Under the pieces are notes generated by a model. The model was given only the letters and a program-made list of their open reading frames with translations, had not been told where the DNA came from and ran no database searches. Position numbers and translations under genes: made by a program. 41,718 nt of DNA from a bacterium (GTDB lineage: Bacteria > Planctomycetota > B15-G4), in assembly GCA_030428785.1 (NCBI GenBank), contig JAUIEF010000021.1, positions 1 through 41,718 of the forward strand, given 5' to 3'. Shown piece after piece: positions 1-8,908 of this stretch; position 1 is the stretch's first letter, and every line of letters starts with the position of its first letter.

Positions 1-1277
1 GTGCCGCCGGCCGTGCCGCTCGTGCCGAGGCCGCCCGGACCGGGTCCGGCGCCCGCCGTCGGCGGCGGCCCGACGTCCGGCGGGATCGCGCCCGGAGGCA
101 GCCCGGGGAAGCCCGCCTGGAGCCCGCCGCCGAAGTTCGCGGCGAAGAGCGTGCCGTCCCCGGCGGGCGACACGACGAGCGCGCGGTGGATGCGCTGTCC
201 GTACACGTCGCGCTGCCGCCAGGTCGTACCCCCGTCCGTGCTCGCGTAGAGCCCGGTGTACGCGGAGACGAAGACGACGTCGTCCGCGCCGTCGAGCACG
301 ACGGAGAGGTCGGCGTAGTGCTCCGTCGTGAGCGGCGAGAGCGGGCCGAGCCCCGCGACGTTGCGCGTCCATGGCGCGCCCGGCCCGGGCGAGCTCCACG
401 TGCCCTCCGAGCGCGTGATGCAGACGCGCGAGCCGTCCGAGAGGACGACCATGTCGCGCACGGCGAGCTCGGTGAGCGACGCGACGTCGGGCGAGAACGT
501 GAGGCCGCCGTCGACGCTCGTGAGCACGCCCTCGATCGACTCGACGCCCACGGAGACGAGGCCGTCGACGTCGAAGTCCGGCGACGGCGCGATGGCGCGA
601 CAGTCGTCGGCCAGCGCGAGCACGGGCGTCCAGGTGTCGCCGCCGTCGGTCGAGCGGTGCAGCGTGTGTCCCGCGACGAAGAGCACGCTCGGCGAGCCGT
701 CGCCGCCGCCCGCGAACGCCACGCGCTCGAGCTGCGTCTCGACGAGTCCCGTGTCGGCGGGCGCCCAGGTCGCGCCGAAGTCGACGGAGCGGCGCACGCC
801 GAGCTCCGTCGCGGCGACGAGCGTGCCGTCCGTCGGGAAGTCGGGCGAGATCGCGAGGCCGTAGATGCGCTGCGTGTCGAGGCCGGTGACGGCGGGCACG
901 AGCGTCTCGCCGCCGTCCGTGCTCACCCAGACGCCGCGGCGGCGCGTCGCGACGAAGACCGTGCGGTCCGCGGCGAAGTCCGGCGAGTAGCGGATGGCCG
1001 TCACGCCGCCGTCGAGCAGCGGGTGCGCGCGCTGGTCCCAGGTGAGGCCGTCGTCCTCGCTGCGCATCCAGACGAGGTCCTCGGAGAGCGTCGCCGCGGC
1101 GACGAGCGTGCCGTCCGTCGCGTGGTCGGGCGAGGGCTCGACGACGCCGAGCACGTCGTGCGGGGTGTGCGCCGTCGCGGCGCCGGCGAGGAGCGCGAGG
1201 GCGAGACCCGCGGCGCGCGGGCGGGCGGCGGGCCGCCGGGACGGCGGGCGCGCGGCGGCGACGGGACGGCGGAGCAC
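1..1277 (-). CDS. Secreted BNR/VPS10-type beta-propeller protein (3' end cut by window)
   Basis: A 425-residue partial protein that runs off the left edge. It opens with a basic, Arg/Pro-rich stretch and a short hydrophobic segment ending ATAHT, which reads as a signal peptide. The body is a chain of BNR-like repeats: Asp-box style motifs such as STDGGET, STDGGDTW, SVDGGLTF and STDGGTTW alternate with DFxxDGTLVAAT strands, as in sialidase or VPS10-like propellers. It ends in a Gly/Pro-rich stretch at the window edge. The start used is GTG at 1277, because it precedes the hydrophobic segment in frame; no good ribosome binding site is visible. It lies downstream of the ECF-FGE gene on the same strand after about 106 nt. 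Binding ligand and function are unknown; no catalytic sialidase residues could be assigned. Confidence 0.75.
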   Translation of the reverse strand, partial: MLRRPVAAARPPSRRPAARPRAAGLALALLAGAATAHTPHDVLGVVEPSPDHATDGTLVAAATLSEDLVWMRSEDDGLTWDQRAHPLLDGGVTAIRYSPDFAADRTVFVATRRRGVWVSTDGGETLVPAVTGLDTQRIYGLAISPDFPTDGTLVAATELGVRRSVDFGATWAPADTGLVETQLERVAFAGGGDGSPSVLFVAGHTLHRSTDGGDTWTPVLALADDCRAIAPSPDFDVDGLVSVGVESIEGVLTSVDGGLTFSPDVASLTELAVRDMVVLSDGSRVCITRSEGTWSSPGPGAPWTRNVAGLGPLSPLTTEHYADLSVVLDGADDVVFVSAYTGLYASTDGGTTWRQRDVYGQRIHRALVVSPAGDGTLFAANFGGGLQAGFPGLPPGAIPPDVGPPPTAGAGPGPGGLGTSGTAGG

Positions 1278-1383
1278 GGCCTTCGGGGTCCTCGGGGGTC
1301 GGCCCGGGCCCCCCGGCCCGGTCCGTTCCAGCGTATCCCGGGCCCGGCGATCCGGGGAGTGTCCGACGGGTCCGCCGTCGTCG

Positions 1384-3780
1384 TCAGCCGTCGACGGGCA
1401 GCCCCTCGGCGAGCTCGAGCGGCACGACGAAGCGCGGGACCTCGCGGCTCACGACGTCGAGGCTCGTCGCGAGGCGCCACGCGCGACCGCCGCGCGCGGC
1501 GGAGAGCGTCGCCGGCTCCCACGGACGCTCCGACACGTCCGCGCAGGGCGCCCAGCCGGCGACCACGCCCGACGGCGAGCAGAAGAGGATGACGTCGCGG
1601 TCGTCGGGGAACGGCTCGCGGTCGTCGATCGCGTCGAGCGCGCGCTCGGCGGCGGACGTCGCGGGCGACCCGTCCGCGTCCGACGCGCCGGCGGCCACGG
1701 CGGCCGCGACGCGCTCCGCCTCGCGGCGCGCCCGGCTCCGGCCGGCGGCGCGGTACGCGAGGACCCAGGTGCCGGCCGGGAGCGGCGGGCTCGCGAGCGC
1801 TTCGGTGGTCGTGAGCAGCCCGAGGACGACCGGCGTGTCGCGCGCGGCGCGCCGCAGGCGCTCGAGGCCGGGGCGGGGGGATCGCGCGGCCGGCGCGAAC
1901 GCGAGCGCGCGGTGCCCGGTGACGATCGGCAGTCCGCTCGCGTCGTCGACCGTCCACGACTCGGCGGCGACGATGTCGTCGAGGTCGAGGAACTCGGGCG
2001 TTGGGAAGGACGCGGGCCGCGCGCGGCGCAGGGCCGTGACGATCGCGTCGCGCCCCGCGACGGGCGAGCGCGCGCCGCGGAAGCCGAGCGCCGCGTCCGA
2101 GTCGTCCGGCGCGAGCGACAGCCGGTAGTCGATGCGCGACTGGTCGCGGGTCGAGACGAAGCAGCCGCCCTTGGCCACGCGGCGCTCCGGGTCGAACTCC
2201 GGCGTGAGCAGGAGGTCGCGGGCCTTGCCGGCGCGGAACGGCACGGGGCGGAACCCGGGGTGCGCGACGTAGGGCGTGTCGACCCACTCGAAGACGTTGC
2301 CGACGAGCTGCAGCGCGCCGAACGGGCCGGCGCCCTCCGGGAAGGCGTCGACGGCGACGGGCATCGCCGGCGGCGCGCCGCCGTACTTCGCGACGCGGGA
2401 GTCCCACGCGTCGCCCCACGGCCAGCGGCGCGCGTCGTCGCCGCGGGCGGCGCGCGTCCACTCGGCCTCCGTCGGCAGGCGCTTGCCGCACCACGCGAGG
2501 AAGTCCTCGACCTCGTGGAGGTCGATGTTCGTGACGGGGAGGTGCTCCTGCCCGGCGGGGATGACGCCGCCGGGCCAGCCGTACTCGACGAGCGTGTCGG
2601 ACGGCGCGCGGTCCGTCGCCTCGAGGTACGCGCGCCACTGGAGGTTCGAGACCTCGGTGCGGTCGACGAGGAAGGTGTCGACGGGCACGACGTGTCGCGG
2701 CGTCTCGGCCGCGATGATCGTCATCTCCGCCTGGGAGTCCTGTCCGAGGCGCGCGATGTCGTCGGGGTCGGTGCCGACGACCGTTTCGCCGCCGGGCACG
2801 AGGACCATGCCGTCGAGGTCCTCGTCGCGGGTGTCGGCGACGAAGACGGCGTGGACGGCGAGCTCGGGGACCGGCGCGGGCGCCGTGGGCGCGTCGTCGA
2901 CGGGCGGGGCCGCGGGCGTCGCGTCGGTCGGGGTCGCGGCGAGGGCGGGCGCGTCGGGCGTCGCGCGACGCTCCGGCGCGAGGTCGGCGCGGAGCCCGTC
3001 GCCGGGGGCGCGCCCGTCCGCGTCGGGCGTCGACGTGTCGTCCGACGTCGCGACGGACCGCGTCGTCGTCGCGCGCTCCGTCATCGGCGCGTCGAGGTCG
3101 GCGGCGACCCACGCGACGACGCCGACGACCACCACGGCGGCGGTCGACCAGCCGGCGGCCGCGAGGCGCGACATCCGTGCGGCGCCCTGCGTCGCGGCGG
3201 TCGTCGACTCGCCGACGCGCCGTGCCGTCGACGCGCCGATCCACACGAGCGCGACGGCGCGCCAGTCGGCGCTCGTGCCGCTGTACACGCCGTCGAGCCG
3301 GTCGCCGAGCTTGCCGAGCGCGCGGCGGAGCTGCGTGCGGACGGTCGCGTCGGACGAGCCGAGGCGCGCGCCGATCTCCGCGGGGCTCAGCTCCTCGTAG
3401 AAGCGCAGCACGACGACGGAGCGGTACGGCTCGTCGAGCGCGAGCACCGCCTCGGCGACGCGCCGCTGGAGCTCGATGCGCTCGAGCGCGGTCTCGGGCG
3501 GCGGCGCGGCGCCGTCGTCCGCCGCGCCCGCCGCGAGCTCGACCTCGGCCCGCCGCGCCTCCTTCCGCGCGGACCGTCGCACGACGTTTCGAGCCACGGT
3601 CCCGAGCCACCCGCGCAGGTTCCGCCCGTCCTTCGGCGGCGACCGCAGCGCGTCCCACCACGTCGCCTGCACGACCTCGTCCACGGCCTCCTCGCCGCGC
3701 ACCAACCCCCGAGCGACCCGCCGCACCCACGCCTCGTGCCGCAGCAGCTCCTCGATCCCGATGTCCGGTGTGTGTTCCAT
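1384..3780 (-). CDS. ECF sigma factor fused to a membrane helix and FGE-sulfatase domain
   Basis: 798 residues. Residues about 10-75 are sigma-70 region 2 (VDEVVQATWWDAL, followed by GWLGTVARNVVRR). Residues about 105-160 are region 4 with a helix-turn-helix (LSPAEIGARLGSSDATVRTQ). A hydrophobic stretch at about 210-227 (AAVVVVGVVAWVAA) is a probable membrane span, followed by an Ala/Pro/Thr/Asp-rich linker to about 320. Residues about 322-575 form a formylglycine-generating-enzyme/sulfatase-modifying domain (MVLVPGG, VDRTEVSNLQW, RLPTEAEWTRAARG, WPWGDAW, GNVFEW, GGCFVSTRDQSRIDYR, GFRGARS). The usual catalytic Cys in the terminal GFRC motif is Gly, so the domain is probably a binding rather than an oxidase module. 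The last 220 residues are unassigned. Planctomycetes are known for ECF factors with long C-terminal extensions. Membrane tethering of the sigma domains is inference. Confidence 0.85.
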   Translation of the reverse strand: MEHTPDIGIEELLRHEAWVRRVARGLVRGEEAVDEVVQATWWDALRSPPKDGRNLRGWLGTVARNVVRRSARKEARRAEVELAAGAADDGAAPPPETALERIELQRRVAEAVLALDEPYRSVVVLRFYEELSPAEIGARLGSSDATVRTQLRRALGKLGDRLDGVYSGTSADWRAVALVWIGASTARRVGESTTAATQGAARMSRLAAAGWSTAAVVVVGVVAWVAADLDAPMTERATTTRSVATSDDTSTPDADGRAPGDGLRADLAPERRATPDAPALAATPTDATPAAPPVDDAPTAPAPVPELAVHAVFVADTRDEDLDGMVLVPGGETVVGTDPDDIARLGQDSQAEMTIIAAETPRHVVPVDTFLVDRTEVSNLQWRAYLEATDRAPSDTLVEYGWPGGVIPAGQEHLPVTNIDLHEVEDFLAWCGKRLPTEAEWTRAARGDDARRWPWGDAWDSRVAKYGGAPPAMPVAVDAFPEGAGPFGALQLVGNVFEWVDTPYVAHPGFRPVPFRAGKARDLLLTPEFDPERRVAKGGCFVSTRDQSRIDYRLSLAPDDSDAALGFRGARSPVAGRDAIVTALRRARPASFPTPEFLDLDDIVAAESWTVDDASGLPIVTGHRALAFAPAARSPRPGLERLRRAARDTPVVLGLLTTTEALASPPLPAGTWVLAYRAAGRSRARREAERVAAAVAAGASDADGSPATSAAERALDAIDDREPFPDDRDVILFCSPSGVVAGWAPCADVSERPWEPATLSAARGGRAWRLATSLDVVSREVPRFVVPLELAEGLPVDG

Positions 3781-3848
3781 GCCCGGTCAAGTCCCGCCGT
3801 TGCGCGGACGCGACGACGAAATCCGGCTGCGCGTCGCGCGGTCGGTCG

Positions 3849-5288
3849 TCAAGGCACGACGGTGGGCGCGACGACCCGGTCGAGCTCGGTGTCCGCCTCG
3901 AGGTTCACGGTCGGGGCGCGGTCGATCACGCGGCGGGGCGCGTCGACGAGACGGCGACGCCCCCGCGACCAGGCCGACGCCACGACGTGGTAGCGGCCCG
4001 CGGGGAGCGCGGGGAACCGGAAGCGGTCGCCGTCGACCACGCCGGGGAAGGAGGTGCGCGCCGAGGGCGGGCGGCGGTCGCGGGCGAGCGCCGTCACGGC
4101 CGCGCCCACGCCCTCCGGCCAGCCGTCGGGGAGCTCCACGTGCCCCTCGAGCGTGAAGCACCAGTCGACGGCGAACTCGACGTGCGTCGCGCCGACCGGA
4201 CGCACGGAGACGTCGACGTACTCCTCGTGCGGCGGGTCCTCGAGGCGCAGCCGCACGACGCCGGGTGACAGCGCCGGGAAGGCGAACCGGCCGTCGTCGT
4301 CGGTGGCGACGGCCGCGCCGGACACGCCGTACAGCCGCACACGGAGCCCCGGCACGGGCGAGCCCGTCGTCGCGGTGACGAGGCGCCCCGTGAGCGATGT
4401 GGCCACCGGCGTGACGAGGATGTCCCGCGTGACGTGCTCGCCCGGCGTCACGACGATCAGGACCTCGCCGCTCCGCGAGCGATCCTCGCTCAGGGCGGAG
4501 AACATGAGCGCCCGCGGCGCGTCGCCCTCGAGGTCCGGCTCGAAGCGGAAGCGATCCCCCGGATGGAGCATCGACGAGAACGGTGAGAGCCGGGCCGGTC
4601 GCGGGTCGGCGTCCTCGGTCGTCGCCGTGACGCGACACGAGACGGGCGCGCCGGTCTCGTCGAGCGTGCGACCCTCGATCACGGTGACGGGCGACGCGTG
4701 CGTGAAGTCGACGCGCCGGTCGTCGCCCGCCGAGACGTCGAGCTCCACGGCGTCGGCGCCGTGCGTCGAGATGCGGTACGTCCCGGGCGCGAAGCCCTCC
4801 TCGACGAACAGCCCGGTCTCGTCGGTGACCACGGAACGGCCGCTGAAGCGTCGGCCGGGTTCGAGCCGCGTCACGGTGACGCTCGCGCCCGCGGCGGGGA
4901 GGCCGTCGTGACGGAGCACGAGCCCGTGCACGCGGGCGGTGTCGCGGTCGCGCCGGACCTCGAAGACGAGCTCCTCCGACTCGCCGGCGCTCAGGCGGAG
5001 TCTGCGCTCGCGGTCGTGGTCGTCGCCCCGCCGGCAGCCGATCCACCACGTGCCGGGCGGCAGGTCGGTGAGACGATAGGTGCCGGCGAGGTCCGTGCGC
5101 GTGACGCGGCGGTCGCGCCAGCCGTCCCGCGAGGGGCGGGCGTCGACGACGACGCCGACGACCGGTTCGCCGTCCCGGTCGAGCACGCGGCCGGAGACCG
5201 AGGCCGTCGCGGCCTCGTCGTCGACCCGCGGTGCGGAGGCCCCGAGCGAGAGCAGCGCCAGGAGCACGGCGAGCCCCCGGTGCCGCAT
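3849..5288 (-). CDS. Secreted carboxypeptidase-regulatory-like (Ig-fold repeat) protein
   Basis: 479 residues from ATG 5288, which places a signal peptide (LAVLLALLSLGASA) at the very N-terminus. An in-frame ATG at 5333 would add 15 polar residues and is less attractive. The mature part is made of CarboxypepD_reg/PEGA-type beta sandwiches: repeated VSGRVLDRDGEPVVGVVV, TARVHGLVLRHDGLPAAGA, VIEGRTLDETGAPVS and LTGRLVTATTGSPVPGLRV openings, each followed by TDxxGxFxFxxLxPGxY strands. No enzyme motif was found. It faces the related but larger gene at 5410-8109 across a 121-nt divergent intergenic region, so the two may share regulation. Likely a cell-surface or periplasmic structural or binding protein; function unknown. 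Confidence 0.8.
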   Translation of the reverse strand: MRHRGLAVLLALLSLGASAPRVDDEAATASVSGRVLDRDGEPVVGVVVDARPSRDGWRDRRVTRTDLAGTYRLTDLPPGTWWIGCRRGDDHDRERRLRLSAGESEELVFEVRRDRDTARVHGLVLRHDGLPAAGASVTVTRLEPGRRFSGRSVVTDETGLFVEEGFAPGTYRISTHGADAVELDVSAGDDRRVDFTHASPVTVIEGRTLDETGAPVSCRVTATTEDADPRPARLSPFSSMLHPGDRFRFEPDLEGDAPRALMFSALSEDRSRSGEVLIVVTPGEHVTRDILVTPVATSLTGRLVTATTGSPVPGLRVRLYGVSGAAVATDDDGRFAFPALSPGVVRLRLEDPPHEEYVDVSVRPVGATHVEFAVDWCFTLEGHVELPDGWPEGVGAAVTALARDRRPPSARTSFPGVVDGDRFRFPALPAGRYHVVASAWSRGRRRLVDAPRRVIDRAPTVNLEADTELDRVVAPTVVP

Positions 5289-5336
5289 CCCGTACCCGGC
5301 GCGGCCGGGTCCTCGGTCCCTTTCCGTTGCCATGCG

Positions 5337-5349
5337 GTGCATGATGCAC
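5337..5349. promoter_or_regulatory. Perfect 6+1+6 palindrome in divergent intergenic region
   Basis: GTGCAT-G-ATGCAC lies between the two divergent Ig-repeat genes, about 49 nt upstream of the left gene and 61 nt upstream of the right one. Position and symmetry fit an operator shared by both genes. The arms are short and could be chance, and no promoter elements were recognised around it. Confidence 0.25.
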
Positions 5350-5409
5350 TCTAGGAGGCGGCGGCGCCGGGGAAACGTCGACGGTCCGTCGGATGAAGAG
5401 GAGGCCCTC

Positions 5410-8109
5410 ATGAGGTGCGTCGCAGGACCGGGAGCGTTCCCGGCGGTGCTCGTGCTCGTCGCCCTGCTCGGCGTGTTCGCGCGCGCCGCCGAGGACGACG
5501 AGCCGCCGCGGCTCGTCGAGGCCCTGTGCACCGGACGTGTCGTCGTCGCGGAGGGATCACCCGCCGGCGCGGAGGTCTGGCTCTTTCCCGCGGAGGCCGT
5601 CGTCCGGGCGCTGGATCTCCCGCTGCCGTCGCGTGGGCGCGTCCACGTCTCGCGCGCGCCCCTCGACGACTGGCCGGATGTCGCCGCGCCGCTCGACTGG
5701 CCGTGGCGCGCGCTGGTCGGCGACGACGGGCGCTTCGAGTTCGCGTTCCCCAGCGTGCCGGGGCGCATCGCGAACCAGGGCGCCGTCCCCGACGAGACGC
5801 CCACGGTCGTCGTGCGCCGTGAGGGCTGCGTGACACGCGAGGTCGCGGAGCGGGTGCGCGAGGTCGACCCCGGCCTGCACGTGCTGGGGCTCGGCGCGGT
5901 GGCGCTGCCGCCGGAGGGGCGCCTCGTCGGTCAGCTCGTCGACGCCGCCGGAGCGGGTGTCGAGGGCGTGGTCGTCCGTCGCGTGCCGGGCGCGCTCTCG
6001 CCGTGGACGGAGGCGGTGCTCGCCGCGTCCCACCCGCGCGCGTATCTCGAGACCTGTCGTGCCGTGACCGACGCCGCGGGGCGCTTCGAACTGCGTGCCT
6101 TCACGTCGAGCCACGACGAACGCACCCGGCCGTCGCTGCTGATGGACCACCCGCTGTTCGAGCGGCGAGAGGTGCCGCTCCCGGACGTGCCCGTCGGTCG
6201 GGTGGTCGACCTGGGTCGCGTCACCTTGTCGCCCGGCGCCTCGGCGTCCGGCACGGTGACCGACGAGCGCGGTCGTCCCGTCGCGGGCGCGGCGTTGCAC
6301 GCGGGGCCGGAGCCGGCGCGCCGGTTCGGCGCGTGTCCCGAGTACTGTGTCTATCCCGAGGACGACACGATCCTGCTCGACGTCCGCGAGCGGCGAGGGG
6401 TGTCCGCGCGCGCCGAGACGGACGCGGCGGGTCGCTACCTGCTGGCGGGCGTCCCGCCGGAGCACCCGTGGATGTACGTCGTCGCGGACGGCTTCGAGCC
6501 CGCGTGCGTGCGGGTCGACGAGGCCGGCGACGTCGTGCTGCGCGACGAGGCGACGTTGGACGTCACGGTGGTGGACGACGCGACGGGCGAGCCGATCCCG
6601 GGGGCGTCGGTCGTGGCCGAGCGCCTCCCGATCGAGGTGTTCCCGAGCCTCGGGGTGCCCGTCGAGGTCGAGCGGCTCGGGAGCGGCCGACACCTCGTGC
6701 ACCGCGCGGGGCGGGTGCACACGCGGCTGCACATCTCCGCCGACGGTTTCGGTTCGCGTGCCGAGGGTGTGCCGGGCGTGGAGACGGGCGCGTCGCGCGA
6801 CGTCGAGGTCCGGCTCCACCGACAGGCCGCGGTGTCCGGACGCGTGTTCGACGCGGACGGTGCGCCGCTGACGTCGTTCCAGGCGTGGGTGCTGCCCACC
6901 GATCGCGATCCGGGTCGTGTCGCGCCTCCCACGTTCGACGGGCGCGGAGACGCGTGGTCGTCGGAAGGTCTCGATCCGGGGGCCTGGACGTTGCGCGCGG
7001 AGGCCGGAGGCAAGGTGCCCTGGTCACGGGAGCTCGTGCTCGAGCCCGGCGAGCGTCGCGTGCTCGACATCGTGCTCGAGGACTACGTGCCGCTCGCGGT
7101 CCGCGTGCTGGACGAGGACGGTGAGCCGGTGTCCGGGGCGCGTGTGGTCGCGCGCGAGGTCGGCGGCTCCGGGTTCCCGCGCATCACGACCACGTCCCGC
7201 CTGCTCGTCGGCCCGGGGGACTACGTCGTGGACTCGCCCGGCGCCGCCGCGGTCGACGTCACGGTGGAGCGGGGCGAGTCTCCCACGGTGACGCTGGAGC
7301 TGGGGACGGCACCCGTGCTCGAGCTCCGCGTGCTGCGCGGCGGACTGCCGGTGAGCGGCGACCATCCGCGCCTCACGTCGCTCGACGCGCGGCGACCGTT
7401 CTCGCAGCTCGCTCCGGGGACGGACGAGGACGGTCGGACGAGCGCGCAGCTGCCGAGCGCGGGGCGTTGGGAGATCCGTCCGCAGTCGATGCCGGACGAG
7501 GTGGCGGCCGTCGTGGACCTCGCGCGCGGCGAGACGCGCGAGCTCACGGTCGACCTTCCGGCGGGTGCGACGGGTGCCGCGGTGGTGGAGCTCGAGCTGC
7601 GCGACGAGGACGACGAGCCGGTCGAGCGCGCGCGCGTGGAGGTCCTCGACGGCGAGCGTGTCGTGATGCGCGCGTCTTCCGACGGCTCGGGTGTCGCGCG
7701 CTTGCCGGGGCTCGCCGCCGGCACTCATCGGGTGCGCGTGTCCGGTCCGGTGCTCTCCCGCGAGGTCGAGCTCGACGCGACGATCGAGCCGGCGGACCCG
7801 ACGCGCGTGCGCGTCGACCGCGGCGCACGGCTCGAGGTCACCTACGACGCACGGGGCACCGATCCGCGCGACATCCGCTCGCTCCGCCTCATCCACGAGG
7901 CGACGGACCGGGAGATGTACCGGACCACGGTCGACGACGGTCGCTCCCTCTTCACGGGTCTCGAACCCGGCCGCTACCGACTCGAGCTCGGCCTGATCCG
8001 CCACCGCGTGACCGGCATGGCCTTCATGCCCCCCACCTGGCACGTGCTCCGCCACGTCGACCTCGACCTCGCCGACCACGAACACCGGAAGGTGTCCCTC
8101 CGCGACTGA
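5410..8109 (+). CDS. Large secreted protein of carboxypeptidase-regulatory-like repeats
   Basis: 899 residues from ATG 5410, preceded by a good GAGGAGG ribosome binding site and followed at once by a signal peptide (VLVLVALLGVFARA). The open frame extends upstream to 5080, but that part overlaps the divergent gene and lacks a ribosome binding site. The mature protein is a string of about eight Ig-like CarboxypepD_reg modules with recognisable openings (GRLVGQLVDAAGAGVEGVVV, ASGTVTDERGRPVAGAAL, AAVSGRVFDADGAPLTSF, LAVRVLDEDGEPVSGARVV) and TDAAGRYLLAGVPP-type closings. No catalytic peptidase motif is present. The architecture resembles the divergent neighbour at 3849-5288, suggesting duplication of an ancestral surface protein. 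A hairpin repeat lies just past the stop codon. Confidence 0.85.
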   Translation: MRCVAGPGAFPAVLVLVALLGVFARAAEDDEPPRLVEALCTGRVVVAEGSPAGAEVWLFPAEAVVRALDLPLPSRGRVHVSRAPLDDWPDVAAPLDWPWRALVGDDGRFEFAFPSVPGRIANQGAVPDETPTVVVRREGCVTREVAERVREVDPGLHVLGLGAVALPPEGRLVGQLVDAAGAGVEGVVVRRVPGALSPWTEAVLAASHPRAYLETCRAVTDAAGRFELRAFTSSHDERTRPSLLMDHPLFERREVPLPDVPVGRVVDLGRVTLSPGASASGTVTDERGRPVAGAALHAGPEPARRFGACPEYCVYPEDDTILLDVRERRGVSARAETDAAGRYLLAGVPPEHPWMYVVADGFEPACVRVDEAGDVVLRDEATLDVTVVDDATGEPIPGASVVAERLPIEVFPSLGVPVEVERLGSGRHLVHRAGRVHTRLHISADGFGSRAEGVPGVETGASRDVEVRLHRQAAVSGRVFDADGAPLTSFQAWVLPTDRDPGRVAPPTFDGRGDAWSSEGLDPGAWTLRAEAGGKVPWSRELVLEPGERRVLDIVLEDYVPLAVRVLDEDGEPVSGARVVAREVGGSGFPRITTTSRLLVGPGDYVVDSPGAAAVDVTVERGESPTVTLELGTAPVLELRVLRGGLPVSGDHPRLTSLDARRPFSQLAPGTDEDGRTSAQLPSAGRWEIRPQSMPDEVAAVVDLARGETRELTVDLPAGATGAAVVELELRDEDDEPVERARVEVLDGERVVMRASSDGSGVARLPGLAAGTHRVRVSGPVLSREVELDATIEPADPTRVRVDRGARLEVTYDARGTDPRDIRSLRLIHEATDREMYRTTVDDGRSLFTGLEPGRYRLELGLIRHRVTGMAFMPPTWHVLRHVDLDLADHEHRKVSLRD

Positions 8110-8115
8110 CTCCCG

Positions 8116-8178
8116 CGAGCCGATGTCCCGCCGAAGGCGGGACGAGGCGCCCCCCTTCACTCCCGCCCCTCGGGGCGG
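8116..8178. repeat. Double-hairpin intergenic repeat, copy 1 (possible terminator)
   Basis: Two stem-loops seven bases after the stop codon of the preceding gene: arms 8125-8132 and 8136-8143 (GTCCCGCC / GGCGGGAC, loop GAA), then arms 8163-8169 and 8172-8178 (CCGCCCC / GGGGCGG). A second copy with the same hairpin order and flanks is at 11578-11675. There is no T-run, so rho-independent termination in the classical sense is uncertain. The rest of 8110-8402 holds only this element and the promoter at 8305-8332. Confidence 0.7.
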
Positions 8179-8304
8179 CAGGGCGCGGCTCGCCTCAGGA
8201 CACCGAGGCGCGCGACCGACGCACTCCTGGTCGGCGAGCGCATGCGCGTCGCTGCGCGGCCCGAGCGTCGCGTGGACGTTCCCCGCTCTCACCGGTGTCG
8301 CACC

Positions 8305-8332
8305 TTGACGGGTTCGCCGTTCCGCCTATACT
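8305..8332 (+). promoter_or_regulatory. Sigma-70-like promoter for the small exported-protein cluster
   Basis: TTGACG at 8305-8310 and TATACT at 8327-8332 with a 16-nt spacer, the best housekeeping-type promoter seen in this GC-rich window. The predicted transcription start near 8339 would give a leader of about 64 nt before ATG 8403. Confidence 0.6.
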
Positions 8333-8402
8333 CATCGCCGTCACGTCGGGACACAGGCCCGGCGACGACTTGACCCATCATCTGCTCGTCAATAGTCTCC
8401 CG

Positions 8403-8861
8403 ATGGCCCGTCTCCTGTTGAGGATGATCCTGACCGTCGCTCCGTATCTCGTTGCGGCTGCCGTGTCGGTGGCATGCTCCGACGGTGAAGGTCGTGTCGA
8501 GTCGGAGCTGCGGTCCGCCGAACTCACGGACCGGGAGTCCTCGGCCGTCGATGCGTTCGTGCGAGCGTTGCTGCACCACGGCGACTTCGATTCCATGAGG
8601 GTGCGGGTCGGGCACCTGGCACCACCAGAGGCGCTCGTCGAAGTCTGGAGGCGGGATCACATCCCGATTCGCGCCCGAGGCGATGACGCCGACGCGACGG
8701 TCGACATCACGATCACGGCGGACGAGGGTGGGGAGGAAATGACCTTGTGTGCCGAGCACGGCGGACGATGTCGTGAGATCTCGATCGGAGAGTTGCGCCT
8801 GGTGGGTGGTCGCTGGAAGGCCGCGGTCTCGGATGTCGGCATCGGGTGTATCGACCCGTAG
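8403..8861 (+). CDS. Small exported protein, possible lipoprotein
   Basis: 152 residues with an N-terminal hydrophobic segment (LLLRMILTVAPYLVAAAVSVACS). The Cys after VSVA is placed like a lipobox Cys, but Ser at -3 is not the usual Leu/Val/Ile, so lipidation is uncertain. The mature part is acidic with no recognised domain. It includes a central VDAFVRALLHHGDFDSMRV helix-like stretch, a VDITITADEGGEEMTLCAEHGG strand region and a Cys near the C-terminus. No clear ribosome binding site precedes ATG 8403. It is the first gene behind the promoter at 8305-8332 and is followed after 47 nt by another exported protein on the same strand, so an operon is likely. Base composition is lower in GC than that of the flanking genes. 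Confidence 0.65.
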   Translation: MARLLLRMILTVAPYLVAAAVSVACSDGEGRVESELRSAELTDRESSAVDAFVRALLHHGDFDSMRVRVGHLAPPEALVEVWRRDHIPIRARGDDADATVDITITADEGGEEMTLCAEHGGRCREISIGELRLVGGRWKAAVSDVGIGCIDP

Positions 8862-8908
8862 TGTCTACTCTCGCCGTCTCGGCGGCGTGTCGACGAAAGG
8901 AAAGTGAA

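Noticed and set aside
5080..5409. Longer start for the large Ig-repeat protein
   Set aside because: It would overlap the divergent gene and bury the signal peptide; ATG 5410 has a strong ribosome binding site.
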